64,000 nucleotides of DNA, taken from contig JAZOAH010000010.1 of NCBI GenBank assembly GCA_045595395.1, positions 40,676 to 104,675 of the forward strand. Reading direction: 5' to 3'. A model generated the notes under the pieces. The model was not told the origin of the DNA. It did not search any database and saw only the letters and a list, made by a program, of their open reading frames with translations. Shown piece by piece: positions 42,766 through 51,795 of the stretch. The position numbers and the translations under genes were made by a program. The DNA comes from CAKSHC01 sp045595395. Its GTDB lineage: Bacteria > Bacillota > Clostridia > Oscillospirales > UMGS1783. Positions within the stretch are counted from its first letter, which is position 1. Each line of letters opens with the position of its first letter.

Positions 42766-43190
42766 ACGAACATAAGCCCCTGATCGTGGCCTTCTGCTGC
42801 AACTGGTGCTCCTATGCAGGCGCTGACCTGGCCGGTAACAATCGTCTCAACTACCCGGCCGAGGTCAAGATCATCCGTGTCCCCTGCTCCTGCCGTGTCA
42901 ACCCCATCTTCGTGCTGCGTGCCTTCCAGCGTGGCGCCGATGGTGTCATTATCTGCGGCTGCCACCCCGGGGACTGCCACTACACCTCCGGCAACTACTA
43001 TACCCGCCGCCGTATGGCGTTGCTCTTCTCGATGCTCGAGTATCTCGGTATTGAAAAGGAGCGCACCAGACTGGAATGGGTCTCGGCTGCCGAAGGCGCT
43101 AAGTTCGCCGCCACCATGGAGGATTTTGCCAAACAAGTCACCGCATTGGGTGAGAATAAAAGACTGGAGGATCTGCGATGCAAACGATAA
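42756..43190 (+). CDS. MvhD/FlxD-like [2Fe-2S] electron-transfer subunit
   Basis: The 144-aa protein has Cys-rich motifs FCCNWCSYAGAD, VPCSCRVNP and CGCHPGDCHYTSGN, followed by RRR, the pattern of MvhD. MvhD links an input module (hydrogenase, formate dehydrogenase or Flx) to HdrA. Here the input module is the flavoprotein set downstream. I chose the ATG at 42756 because GGAGGT is 9 nt upstream inside hdrA; a second ATG lies 6 nt later. It overlaps the next gene by 13 bp. Confidence 0.9.
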   Translation: MQMNEHKPLIVAFCCNWCSYAGADLAGNNRLNYPAEVKIIRVPCSCRVNPIFVLRAFQRGADGVIICGCHPGDCHYTSGNYYTRRRMALLFSMLEYLGIEKERTRLEWVSAAEGAKFAATMEDFAKQVTALGENKRLEDLRCKR

Positions 43191-44164
43191 AGCGTGATCA
43201 ACTGGTCGAAAAAGCAACGCAGCTTCTGGCCGACGGCACGGTCAACCGTGTACTGGGCTGGAAGAAGGGCGAGTTCGACTACGATGTGACCCCGGCGGTC
43301 TTCGCCGATGCCGCCTCTTTGAAGGATTTTGTTTATGACGATTTCTGCGGCGCAAACTTTTCCAAGTATCTCATCAAGGAAACGGGCAAGGAGGGCAAGG
43401 TGCTTGTCTTCTTAAAGCCCTGCGATACCTATTCCTTTAATCAGCTGCTCACCGAGCATCGCTTTGACCGTGAAAAGGTCTATGCCGTCGGCATCCCCTG
43501 CAACGGCATGATCGACATCAATAAGGTCAAGGAAATGGCCGGTGAGGGCATCCTCTCGGTCAAGAGCGATGAGGCGGTAACTGTCGAAACGCTGTATGAG
43601 GGCGTAAAGACCCTTGCCTTTGCCGATGTGCTGGCCGAGCGCTGTGTCAACTGTAAGAGCAAAAAGCATGTCGCCTATGACGAGCTGCTGGGCGAGGAGG
43701 GTCAAGTGCTCGACTCCAACCGCTTCGATGAAGTCGCCGCTCTCGAGGCCATGACACCCGATGAGCGTTATGCCTTCTGGCAGGGTGAATTGTCCCGCTG
43801 CATCCGCTGCAATGCCTGCCGTGATGTCTGCCCGGCCTGCACCTGCGAGAAGTGTGTCTTCGGCAACCCCAATTCGGGCGCCGAGACCAAGGCTCCGTCG
43901 GACAGCTTTGAGGAGAAGATGTTCCACATCATCCGTGCCTTCCATGTGGCCGGTCGCTGCACCGACTGCGGCGAGTGCTCCCGTGTCTGCCCGCAGAACA
44001 TTCCGCTGCATCTGCTCAACCGCAAGTTCATCAAGGATATCAACACCTTCTACGGTGACTATCAGGCCGGCCAAGAGGTCGGCAGCCGTGCGCCGCTGGT
44101 CGACTATAAGCTCGACGATCTTGAGCCGGGCGAGGCAGTAGGAAGGGGTGGCGACAATGCGTAA
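43178..44164 (+). CDS. Iron-sulfur subunit of the Flx-type NAD(P)H input module (FlxC/FrhB-like)
   Basis: The 328-aa protein's first half resembles the coenzyme F420 hydrogenase beta/FdhB type: VLVFLKPCDTYSFNQLL and VGIPCNGMIDINK. The second half holds CVNCKSKKH, a Cys-dense ferredoxin segment CIRCNACRDVCPACTCEKC and a final CTDCGECSRVCP cluster. In Desulfovibrio the flxABCD-hdrABC cluster encodes two such Fe-S subunits between the NAD(P)H flavoprotein and the MvhD-like protein. Which of FlxB and FlxC this matches is not certain by eye. It is coupled at both ends by short overlaps. Confidence 0.8.
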   Translation: MQTIKRDQLVEKATQLLADGTVNRVLGWKKGEFDYDVTPAVFADAASLKDFVYDDFCGANFSKYLIKETGKEGKVLVFLKPCDTYSFNQLLTEHRFDREKVYAVGIPCNGMIDINKVKEMAGEGILSVKSDEAVTVETLYEGVKTLAFADVLAERCVNCKSKKHVAYDELLGEEGQVLDSNRFDEVAALEAMTPDERYAFWQGELSRCIRCNACRDVCPACTCEKCVFGNPNSGAETKAPSDSFEEKMFHIIRAFHVAGRCTDCGECSRVCPQNIPLHLLNRKFIKDINTFYGDYQAGQEVGSRAPLVDYKLDDLEPGEAVGRGGDNA

Positions 44165-45173
44165 ATGTGCCAAGGCTGACCTGAACAAGGTGCTGGCCGC
44201 TGTCGGCACCGTCTACCTGCCGGTCGATACCGAACAGGGTGCGGAATATGCCGAGTGGAAAGAGGGCATGACCCTCTCGGAAGCCACCAATACCCTGCGC
44301 AGCGCCAAAGATTTCTTCTTCCCCCAGACCCAGGATCTTGTGAGATTCAAGACCGAGGGCAAGATCATTGATATCATCGACATCCGCAAGGCGAGTGAGG
44401 ATTTCACCGTCTTCGGTGTGCGTGCCTGCGATGTCAAAAGCATCGAGGTGCTGGACAATGTCTTCTTAAACGAGCCGGTCGACAGCTACTATGCCGAGCG
44501 CCGTGCCCATGCCACCATCGTGTCGATGGCCTGCGCCCGTCCGCTGGAAACCTGCTTTTGCTCCACCTTCGGCATCGACGCCGCCGCCCCCGAGGGCGAT
44601 GTGGTAACCTGGATGACCGAGGATGCCCTTTATTTCGAGGCTAAGACCGAGAAGGGCGAGGCCTGGATGGCCAAGATCGAAGGCTTGACCGAGAACTGCG
44701 ACGATGCCGCCGTTAAGGCGCAGCAGGAGAAGACCCGAGAGATCCTCAACAAGCTGCCCTTGGCCGATCTGACCACCGACGGCTTTGATCCGGACAAGAC
44801 GATGGAACTGTTTGACCGTCCCGAATGGGCCACCCTGTCGGAGGCCTGCCTCGGTTGCGGCACCTGCACCTTTGTCTGCCCGACCTGCCAGTGCTACGAT
44901 ATCAAGGATTTCAACAGCGGCCGTGACATTACCCGCTACCGTTGCTGGGATTCCTGCATGTATTCGGACTTTACCCTCATGTCGGCCGGCCAGCCCCGAC
45001 TGACCCAGAAGGAGCGGTTTCGTCAGCGTTTCATGCATAAGCTGGTCTATTATCCGGCTAACAATAACGGGCTGTGCTCCTGCGTCGGCTGCGGCCGCTG
45101 CGTGGCCAAGTGCCCCATTTCGATGAATATTGCCAAGGTCATGAAAACGATAGGAGGGAAGAGCCATGAATAA
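44157..45173 (+). CDS. Iron-sulfur subunit of the Flx-type module (hydrogenase-beta/AsrA-like)
   Basis: The 338-aa protein's N-terminal two-thirds match the sulfhydrogenase beta/AsrA type: FGVRACDVKSIEVLDNVF and ACARPLETCFCSTFGID. Then come CLGCGTCTFVCPTCQCYD, CWDSCMYSDFTLMSAG and a last cluster CVGCGRCVAKCP. In relatives this subunit passes electrons from the FNR-like flavoprotein encoded next. I chose the ATG at 44157 because GGAAGG is about 10 nt upstream; an in-frame GTG 9 nt earlier is less well placed. It overlaps both neighbours by 8 bp. Confidence 0.82.
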   Translation: MRKCAKADLNKVLAAVGTVYLPVDTEQGAEYAEWKEGMTLSEATNTLRSAKDFFFPQTQDLVRFKTEGKIIDIIDIRKASEDFTVFGVRACDVKSIEVLDNVFLNEPVDSYYAERRAHATIVSMACARPLETCFCSTFGIDAAAPEGDVVTWMTEDALYFEAKTEKGEAWMAKIEGLTENCDDAAVKAQQEKTREILNKLPLADLTTDGFDPDKTMELFDRPEWATLSEACLGCGTCTFVCPTCQCYDIKDFNSGRDITRYRCWDSCMYSDFTLMSAGQPRLTQKERFRQRFMHKLVYYPANNNGLCSCVGCGRCVAKCPISMNIAKVMKTIGGKSHE

Positions 45174-45999
45174 TCGTCCGGAAACGCTGATTCCTGTGCT
45201 CGGCGTCATTACCGATATCCGTATCGACACCCCTGATGTCAAGACCTTCCGTGTCGTGACCCCCGACGGGGTCAAGCCCTTTATCCATAAGCCCGGCCAG
45301 TGCGCCATGCTTTCCATTCCGGGTGTGGGTGAGGCCATGTTCTCCATCACCTCGTCGCCGACCAATACCGAGTTTATGGAGTTTTCCATCAAGAAGTGCG
45401 GCTGTCTGACCGATTGGCTGCATCAGGCCGAGGTCGGCCAGCAGATCACCATCCGAGGCCCTTACGGCAACGCCTTCCCGGTCGACGATGAGTTTGCCGG
45501 CAAGGATCTGCTCTTTATCGCCGGCGGCATCGGCTTGGCTCCGCTGCGTTCGGTCATCAACTATGTGCGTCATTATCGTGACCGCTACGGCAAGATCGAT
45601 ATCGTCTACGGCTCTCGTTCCAAGGCCGATCTGGTCGATTATCAGGAGATCATCGACGAGTGGATGACCGATGACGGTGTGGATGTCCATCTGACCATCG
45701 ACCGTGAGGAAGAGGGCTGGGACGGCCATGTCGGTTTCGTTCCCAATTATGTGAAGGAACTGGCCTTTGATACCAATAAGGTGGCCATCATCTGCGGCCC
45801 GCCCATCATGATCAAGTTTTCGCTGGAGGGTCTGGCTTCCCTGGGCTTTACCAAGGAGCAGGTCTATACCACGCTGGAAATGCGCATGAAATGCGGCATC
45901 GGCAAGTGCGGCCGCTGCAATGTGGCCAATAAATACATCTGCAAGGACGGCCCTGTCTTCCGCTTCGATGAGCTGGATGAGCTGCCCGACGAGTATTAA
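45166..45999 (+). CDS. NAD(P)H-oxidising FNR-type flavoprotein (FlxA/HydG/AsrB-like)
   Basis: The 277-aa protein has an N-terminal FAD-binding barrel (MFSITSSPTN in the flavin-binding position) and an NAD(P)-binding domain with FIAGGIGLAPLRSV and IICGPPIMIKF. The C-terminal [2Fe-2S] motif is CGIGKCGRCNVANKYIC. This is the architecture of sulfhydrogenase gamma and anaerobic sulfite reductase B. Here it should feed NADH (or NADPH) electrons into the Flx-Hdr chain. An acidic residue after the nucleotide-binding strand (YGSRSKADL) does not settle NAD versus NADP. Confidence 0.88.
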   Translation: MNNRPETLIPVLGVITDIRIDTPDVKTFRVVTPDGVKPFIHKPGQCAMLSIPGVGEAMFSITSSPTNTEFMEFSIKKCGCLTDWLHQAEVGQQITIRGPYGNAFPVDDEFAGKDLLFIAGGIGLAPLRSVINYVRHYRDRYGKIDIVYGSRSKADLVDYQEIIDEWMTDDGVDVHLTIDREEEGWDGHVGFVPNYVKELAFDTNKVAIICGPPIMIKFSLEGLASLGFTKEQVYTTLEMRMKCGIGKCGRCNVANKYICKDGPVFRFDELDELPDEY

Positions 46000-46012
46000 G
46001 GAGAAAACCGCT

Positions 46013-46687
46013 ATGGAAAATATGGTAAATGTTTATCTGTTCGGGAAGAAATACTCTGTTCCCGAAAACCTGACCATTATGAATGCGATGGAATATGCGG
46101 GCTATCAGCTGGTGCGCGGCTGCGGCTGCCGTAACGGCTTCTGCGGCGCTTGCGCCACCATCTATCGCATCAAGGGCGACCGTGACCTGAAGGTCTGTCT
46201 GGCCTGCCAGACCAAGGTGGAAAACGACATGTATGTCGCCACCCTGCCCTTCTTCCCGCTGGTCAAGCAGGTCTATGATATGAATACTATCAAGCCCACC
46301 GAGCAGGTCATGATGCAGCTGTACCCCGAGATCTACGCCTGCGTCGGCTGCAATGCCTGCACCAAGTCCTGCACCCAGGATCTGAATGTTATGCAGTATA
46401 TTGCCTACGCCCAGCGTGGCGAGTATGAGAAGTGCGCCGAGGAGTCTTTTGACTGTGTGATGTGCGGCGTCTGCTCCTCCCGCTGCCCGGCCGGCATCTC
46501 TCATCCGCAGGTGGCCATGCTGGCTCGCCGCTTAAACGGTAAGTACCTGGCGCCCGATTGCGGCCACCTCAACGACCGTGTGCAGGAGATCAAAGACGGT
46601 ACCTTTACCGAACTGATCGAAGCACTCATGCAAAAGCCGGTCGAAGAACTCAAAGAACTCTACAATAACCGTGAGATCGAGAAATAA
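46013..46687 (+). CDS. frdB: Fumarate reductase iron-sulfur subunit (FrdB/TfrB-like)
   Basis: The 224-aa protein's N-terminal [2Fe-2S] domain has CGCRNGFCGAC and a later Cys in CLACQ. The C-terminal dicluster domain has CVGCNACTKSC and CVMCGVCSSRCP. This is the succinate dehydrogenase/fumarate reductase B layout, with a short C-terminal helix. It lacks the CCG domains fused to TfrB in the methanogen thiol:fumarate reductase; those are supplied by separate hdrB. I chose the ATG at 46013, after AAGGAG. No membrane-anchor genes (frdC/frdD) occur in the operon. Confidence 0.87.
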   Translation: MENMVNVYLFGKKYSVPENLTIMNAMEYAGYQLVRGCGCRNGFCGACATIYRIKGDRDLKVCLACQTKVENDMYVATLPFFPLVKQVYDMNTIKPTEQVMMQLYPEIYACVGCNACTKSCTQDLNVMQYIAYAQRGEYEKCAEESFDCVMCGVCSSRCPAGISHPQVAMLARRLNGKYLAPDCGHLNDRVQEIKDGTFTELIEALMQKPVEELKELYNNREIEK

Positions 46688-46701
46688 GGAGGGGTGACAG
46701 A

Positions 46702-48327
46702 ATGTATCCGGAAAGACTGAAAGAATCGCTGGCCGCCGTTGAGGCCGCCCGTGATGCCAATATTGCACTTGAGCCCCGCCGCATGACGGCGCAGGAGAAG
46801 GAAGACCTGCTGGCCGCCTACCATCCCGACTACCGTCAGGACCAGTTTGAGGTACTGACCATCGGCCCGAACAAGGGCGAGAAAGTGCCCAAGGAACTGG
46901 CCGCCTCTCTGCAGGCCGGCAGCCGCATCACCTCCGATTCGGTCGATCTGAATCAGGTCGACTATGATGTCGATGTGCTGGTCATCGGCGGGGGTGGCGC
47001 CGGTTCTTCGGCTGCCATCGAAGCCCACGAGGCCGGTGCCAACGTCATGATCGTGACCAAACTGCGTATCGGTGATGCCAACACCATGATGGCTGAGGGT
47101 GGCATTCAGGCTGCCGATAAGCCCAACGATTCGCCGGCCATCCACTTTGTCGATGCCTTCGGCGGCGGCCATTATGCCGCCAAGCGTGACCTGCTGGCCA
47201 AGCTGGTCTGCGATGCCCCCGAAGCCATTCAGTGGCTGGGTGAACTGGGCGTTGAGTTTGATAAGGATGCCCAGGGCAACATGGTCACCACCCACGGCGG
47301 CGGTACTTCCCGCAAGCGCATGCATGCCGCCCGTGACTATTCGGGCGCTGAGATCATGCGTACTCTGCGTGACGAGGTGCTGGGCCGTGGCATTCCTGTG
47401 GTCGATTTCACCGCTGCTATCGAGCTGATCCTCGATGATCAGGGCAACGCCGCCGGCGCTGTTTTGATGAATATGGAAACCAAGGAGCTGATGGTGGCTC
47501 GTGCCAAGACGGTCGTTATTGCGACTGGCGGTGCCGGCCGTATGCACTATCAGGGCTTCCCGACCTCCAACCACTACGGCGCTACCGCTGACGGTCTGGT
47601 CCTGGGTTACCGTGCCGGCGCCCGTCTGCTCTATGCCGATACCCTGCAGTACCATCCGACCGGTGCCGCCTATCCCGAGCAGATCTTCGGTGCACTGGTT
47701 ACCGAGAAGGTGCGTTCGCTGGGTGCCAAACTGATCAACGTGAAGGGCGAAGCCTTTATGCATCCGCTTGAGACCCGTGACGTGTCGGCCGCTTCCATCA
47801 TTCGTGAGTGCTCCGACCGTGGCAATGGTGTCGACACCGGTTCGGGCCAGGCCGTTTGGCTGGACACCCCGATGATCGAGAAGATCGGCGGCGAGGGTAC
47901 CATCCTGCGCCGTATCCCGGCCATGCACCGCATGTTTGCCAAGTACGGCATTGATATTCGCAAAGAGCCCATCCTCATCTATCCCACCCTCCACTATCAG
48001 AACGGCGGCCTGGACATCAACGTTGACGGCCAGACCACCAACATCAAGAATCTGTTCGTGGCCGGTGAGGCGGTCGGCGGTATTCACGGCCGCAACCGTT
48101 TGATGGGCAACTCTCTGCTTGACATCATCGTCTTCGGCCGCAGCGCCGGCAAGAATGCCGCTGCCGCCGCCAAGGACGCAACCGTCGGCAGTCTCACTCT
48201 CAAGCATGTCGATGAATTTGAAGCACAGCGTGCCGCCGCAGGCATCAACGGTTCCGAAGTTTCTCCGAAACTGCTGCCTACCTACACCCACGGCAACCCC
48301 AATTTTGAGGGCAAAAAAGTATTCTAA
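46702..48327 (+). CDS. frdA: Fumarate reductase flavoprotein subunit (FrdA/TfrA-like)
   Basis: The 541-aa protein has the FAD-binding VIGGGGAGSSAAIEA near residue 95 and the active-site LQYHPTG near 313. The catalytic-Arg region is ETRDVSAASI, and GEAVGGIHGRNRLMGNSLLDIIVFGR is the C-terminal FAD cap. The His that binds FAD covalently in membrane FrdA/SdhA (SHT..AQGG) is Asn here (ANTMMAEGG). FAD should therefore be non-covalent, as in soluble thiol:fumarate reductase and aspartate oxidase. Aspartate oxidase (NadB) is the main alternative, but pairing with FrdB and fumarase favours fumarate reductase. Confidence 0.87.
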   Translation: MYPERLKESLAAVEAARDANIALEPRRMTAQEKEDLLAAYHPDYRQDQFEVLTIGPNKGEKVPKELAASLQAGSRITSDSVDLNQVDYDVDVLVIGGGGAGSSAAIEAHEAGANVMIVTKLRIGDANTMMAEGGIQAADKPNDSPAIHFVDAFGGGHYAAKRDLLAKLVCDAPEAIQWLGELGVEFDKDAQGNMVTTHGGGTSRKRMHAARDYSGAEIMRTLRDEVLGRGIPVVDFTAAIELILDDQGNAAGAVLMNMETKELMVARAKTVVIATGGAGRMHYQGFPTSNHYGATADGLVLGYRAGARLLYADTLQYHPTGAAYPEQIFGALVTEKVRSLGAKLINVKGEAFMHPLETRDVSAASIIRECSDRGNGVDTGSGQAVWLDTPMIEKIGGEGTILRRIPAMHRMFAKYGIDIRKEPILIYPTLHYQNGGLDINVDGQTTNIKNLFVAGEAVGGIHGRNRLMGNSLLDIIVFGRSAGKNAAAAAKDATVGSLTLKHVDEFEAQRAAAGINGSEVSPKLLPTYTHGNPNFEGKKVF

Positions 48328-48347
48328 ATTCTTCGGAGGAATAAGTT

Positions 48348-49619
48348 ATGGATATTTTCGGTAACGGAATGATCTCGGTAAACGGAGTCGCATTCCTGGT
48401 TTTCTGCGTGCTGGCCATTGCCGCTGTCGGCTATGCGCTGGGCCGCATCACCGTCAAGGGCGTCAGCCTGGGCGATTCGGGCGTATTCATCATCGCTCTG
48501 GTCTTCGGCTGCCTGTTCTTCCCTCAGTTGTCTTCGGCATTGGGTGGAGATAAGTTTACCACGGATGCGCTTAAACTGGTCGAAAATCTCGGTCTGATCC
48601 TGTTCGTGACCTCGGTCGGCTTCATTGCCGGACCTAAATTCTTCGGCAATTTGAAGAAGAACTTCAAGTCCTATGTGTTGATCGGGTTGGTTATCATTGC
48701 CATCGGCGCATTGGCTGCCGTCTCCTGCATTTATGTGGGTGTGGCCATTGAGCCGGACAAGAGCATGGAAGAGATGGCTGCGATGGTCGTCGGCCTGCTC
48801 TCCGGTTCGCTGACCTCGACCCCCGCCTTCTCGGCGGCTAAGGCGACCGTTCTTCCCGAGTTGGAAGGTCTGGTCACCGTCGGTCATGCCATCTCCTATA
48901 TCTTCGGCGTGCTGGGCGTCGTACTCTTTGTGCAGTTGATCCCCAAGATGTGCAAGGCCAACATGGAGGAAGAGCGTGCCAAACTGGTATCGGTTGAAAC
49001 CAGCGGCAAGGTACGCAAGGCGGTGGAGAATCTGATTCATATGGACGAGTTCGGCATCATGCCCTTTGCGCTGGCTGCCGTACTGGGCGTGCTGGTCGGA
49101 TCGCTTAAAATTCCTCTGTCGGGCGAAGGTTGGACGGCACTCTTTGCCGGCCAAAAGATCGTAGGCTCTACCTTCTCTCTGACCTCGACCGGCGGCTGTC
49201 TGCTTATGTCGCTCATCTTCGGCCACTTCGGCCGTATCGGTCGTGTCAACATCATGCCCAAGGATTCCCTACTCAAAGTCTTCCGTGAGTTTGGCTTGAT
49301 CCTCTTCCTCATCGGTGCCGGTGTGGCCGGTGGTGCGGAATTCATCAATGTATTCAAGCCCGTCTACTTCGTTTACGGCGTGTGGATGACCATCCTGCCT
49401 ATGATCATTGGCTATTTCTTTGCCAGATATGTGCTCAAACTCAGCCTGCTCAACAATCTGGGTTCGATCACCGGCGGTATGACCTCTACCCCTGCGCTGG
49501 GTACGCTCATCAACGTAGCCGGTACCGAGGATGTGGCCGGTGCCTATGCCGCTACCTATCCCGTGGCACTGATTGCGGTGGTGCTGTCCTCGCAGTTGCT
49601 CATTACCATTTTCCGCTAA
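48348..49619 (+). CDS. AspT/YidE-family (aspartate:alanine exchanger) transporter, probable succinate exporter
   Basis: The 423-aa membrane protein has about ten helices and two inverted family repeats, marked by GSLTSTPAFSAA (about residue 151) and GGMTSTPALGTL (about 381). Both are Asp-Al_Ex signatures. No TrkA-C domains are inserted in the central loop, unlike full-length AspT. Known relatives exchange aspartate for alanine or export succinate (SucE of corynebacteria). As last gene of a malate-fumarate-succinate operon it is best read as the dicarboxylate exit route; that is inference. A strong terminator follows. Confidence 0.85.
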   Translation: MDIFGNGMISVNGVAFLVFCVLAIAAVGYALGRITVKGVSLGDSGVFIIALVFGCLFFPQLSSALGGDKFTTDALKLVENLGLILFVTSVGFIAGPKFFGNLKKNFKSYVLIGLVIIAIGALAAVSCIYVGVAIEPDKSMEEMAAMVVGLLSGSLTSTPAFSAAKATVLPELEGLVTVGHAISYIFGVLGVVLFVQLIPKMCKANMEEERAKLVSVETSGKVRKAVENLIHMDEFGIMPFALAAVLGVLVGSLKIPLSGEGWTALFAGQKIVGSTFSLTSTGGCLLMSLIFGHFGRIGRVNIMPKDSLLKVFREFGLILFLIGAGVAGGAEFINVFKPVYFVYGVWMTILPMIIGYFFARYVLKLSLLNNLGSITGGMTSTPALGTLINVAGTEDVAGAYAATYPVALIAVVLSSQLLITIFR

Positions 49620-49623
49620 ACAT

Positions 49624-49655
49624 AAAAGGAGCAAGTAATACTTGCTCCTTTTTTA
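49624..49655 (+). terminator. Rho-independent terminator of the succinate/Hdr operon
   Basis: AAAAGGAGCAAGTA-A-TACTTGCTCCTTTT stem plus a T run, 4 nt after the stop. Its 3' arm also contains the -35 box of the next promoter. Confidence 0.92.
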
Positions 49656-49670
49656 TTTCTGTGGTATGAT
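49642..49670 (+). promoter_or_regulatory. Promoter of the DUF4153 gene
   Basis: TTGCTC - 17 nt - TATGAT. The -35 box lies inside the terminator stem of the preceding operon. Confidence 0.6.
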
Positions 49671-49694
49671 GGTAACAGAAAAGAGGTTTGCCAA

Positions 49695-51485
49695 ATGAAA
49701 AACCTGAAAAATTGGATGATCAAACGGCTGCAGGGCGTCGGTACGGTCTTTATGAGTTTGCCGGCCGTTGTTGCCTTTTTACTGTTTGCCGCCATCGCCG
49801 CCGTCATGAGGATCGGTGCGCTGGGCGAGATCGAATTGATCGACAACCTGTTTTTGACCTTTGTCGTCGGGGCGGTCAGCAATTTACTGCTGATGCTGCT
49901 GATCCGCCGACGGGAAGGCAACGGCGGATGGCAGTTGGCCATTACCGGCATCGGCATTATCGTGCCCTGCGGTGTGTTTTTGTTGCTGTACGGCATGGAG
50001 GATGTGACTGGGCTTTGGGAAGCCCGCATCGTTGTGATGATCGCTGTTATGCTGCTCGGTATCGTGTGGCTGCTGTGCAAACGCCAGTCCTGCGGCATCA
50101 CTGTGGCGACCTGGCTGCTGCTGCGTCGGCTTCTGGTCGGCGTTGTCTTTGGCGGGCTCTTTTTTGTCACCTGCGTCACGACCGGGTTTTTAGCGTCGAT
50201 GATCGTCGGCATGACTATGACGTCCGAAGTGATATGGCAGTTGCTGGTCTTTGCCGCATTTATCTGTCTGCTGTTTGTGCTGCGTGCCTTTGTTGACTCG
50301 TCAGGTGTGCCGCAACAGAACGAAAGCGCCGGATATCGGCAGACGATGGAAAAGGTCGTATCCTACATCCTGATTCCGCTGGTGCTGTGCTTCTTTGTGG
50401 TCGAGCTGCTGCTTATTGTGCGTGCGGTCATCTACAACAATTGGCCGGAGGCGGTCGATACCTTTTCCCGCATGGCCGTCCTGCTGGGGACGGGTGTCTT
50501 GACCTATCTGCTGTGTAATCGGTTTGCCAATCGGTTTTGTCGGTTTTATCGGGTGTTTTTCCCCTGCGCAGGGCTGCTGCTCTTGGGCGTGGGCGCCTGG
50601 CGGCTGATCCGACTGATCATTCAGTACGGTATGACCGAAAATCGGTATATGGTCTTGGTCGGAGTGCTGGTCTTTGCCCTTTTCCTGATCTTTATGTTAA
50701 CCGACTCGGCCGAAAAGGGACGGTTGGCCTGCCTGGTTCTGTCGGTCTTTTTGATCCTGTCGGTGCTGCCCTTTGTCAATTACCATACCGTGTCGGCCTA
50801 TTCCCAGATGGCACGGGCCGAGAACATTATGGAACGTTACAACATGCTGGCCGACGACGGCATTCGCCCGCCGGCCGCCATGAATGAACATGATCGGCTG
50901 GAACTGTCCCGTGCTGTCCAGTATCTGTACGATCAAAAGGAAACGGCCATGGCCAAATGGCTGCCGATCTATTTTAATTTTTACGAGGACTACGCCGAAG
51001 TTTTCGGTGTGGCGGGCGAGTTTGATGCCACCGGCCAAAGCACGCTGGTGGCCAAGACCTATTTGGGCTTGCTGGCGGATAAATATTATCAGACCGACGG
51101 TTATGACATTGTGCTGACCAACTATACCACCTATAATCTTCTGAATTTTACCGCACAGGACATTGCGGGAATCAAGGGCGTGTATACTGTTCGGTTTTCG
51201 CAGGTGGCAGGCGACAGTCTGGTTGCCGTCGTAACACGGGACGGACAGACGGTGGCCGAGGCCGATGTGACCGACCAGTTGCTGGCAACGGCACAGTATT
51301 TGGGCAAAAACGCATCGAACGAAAACGAATCGGTATCCATGCCGCTGGAACAGATGACGGTTCAGTTTGAATCGGACGACATTCGGGTGCGGGTGGTACT
51401 CAAAAGCGTTTCGGTGACGGCAGACAGAATTTCCCGTGGATTGTCTACCGCTCTTACTGATATAATACTCATAGACGAAAAATAG
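49695..51485 (+). CDS. DUF4153-type polytopic membrane protein
   Basis: The 596-aa protein's first 370 residues form about ten or eleven membrane helices, with paired RRR/CNRF loops. The last 220 residues are a soluble, probably extracytoplasmic domain starting near NYHTVSAYSQMARAENI. The ENRYMVL segment and helix layout match DUF4153 proteins, which are often encoded near sensor or transport genes, with no assigned function. It is followed after 11 nt by the DUF1292 gene. Codon use is less biased than in the upstream operon, suggesting low expression. Confidence 0.75.
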   Translation: MKNLKNWMIKRLQGVGTVFMSLPAVVAFLLFAAIAAVMRIGALGEIELIDNLFLTFVVGAVSNLLLMLLIRRREGNGGWQLAITGIGIIVPCGVFLLLYGMEDVTGLWEARIVVMIAVMLLGIVWLLCKRQSCGITVATWLLLRRLLVGVVFGGLFFVTCVTTGFLASMIVGMTMTSEVIWQLLVFAAFICLLFVLRAFVDSSGVPQQNESAGYRQTMEKVVSYILIPLVLCFFVVELLLIVRAVIYNNWPEAVDTFSRMAVLLGTGVLTYLLCNRFANRFCRFYRVFFPCAGLLLLGVGAWRLIRLIIQYGMTENRYMVLVGVLVFALFLIFMLTDSAEKGRLACLVLSVFLILSVLPFVNYHTVSAYSQMARAENIMERYNMLADDGIRPPAAMNEHDRLELSRAVQYLYDQKETAMAKWLPIYFNFYEDYAEVFGVAGEFDATGQSTLVAKTYLGLLADKYYQTDGYDIVLTNYTTYNLLNFTAQDIAGIKGVYTVRFSQVAGDSLVAVVTRDGQTVAEADVTDQLLATAQYLGKNASNENESVSMPLEQMTVQFESDDIRVRVVLKSVSVTADRISRGLSTALTDIILIDEK

Positions 51486-51496
51486 GAGGACATACC

Positions 51497-51793
51497 ATGA
51501 GTAACGAATACGGAAACGATATCATCGGCCTTGTCGATGAGGAGGGCAACGAGTCCAGCTATGAAATGATCGATGCACTTGAACGTGACGGGGTCACCTA
51601 TGTTGCGCTGCTTCCCTTCAGCGAGGATCCCGAAGAGCAACTGGATGAGGATTATCAGGTGATGATCCTGAAGATGGTGCCCGATGAGAATGGGGAAGAC
51701 ATGCTGCTGAGCCTGGACAGCGAAGAGGAGTTCAACGAGGTCTGGGCGGCCTTTGAAGATCGTCTAAGCGACGATTACGAGATCGTAAACTAA
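51497..51793 (+). CDS. DUF1292 domain protein (YrzB-like)
   Basis: A 98-aa acidic protein of the small Firmicutes DUF1292 family. It has NDIIGLVDEEGNESSYEMIDALERDG, YVALLPF, and the closing EEEFNEVWAAFEDRL. Members often lie next to ruvX or alaS in Firmicutes; here the neighbour is the 6S RNA gene. The function is unknown. Start: AGGAGG then ATG. Confidence 0.88.
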   Translation: MSNEYGNDIIGLVDEEGNESSYEMIDALERDGVTYVALLPFSEDPEEQLDEDYQVMILKMVPDENGEDMLLSLDSEEEFNEVWAAFEDRLSDDYEIVN

Positions 51794-51795
51794 GC

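Noticed and set aside
46660..48291. Minus-strand open frame of 543 codons opposite frdA
   Set aside because: Shadow frame; no recognisable protein features, and the FrdA motifs are on the plus strand.
46702..48327. L-aspartate oxidase (nadB)
   Set aside because: The flavoprotein folds are similar, but the gene is joined to an FrdB-type subunit and fumarase, with no nadA or nadC nearby.
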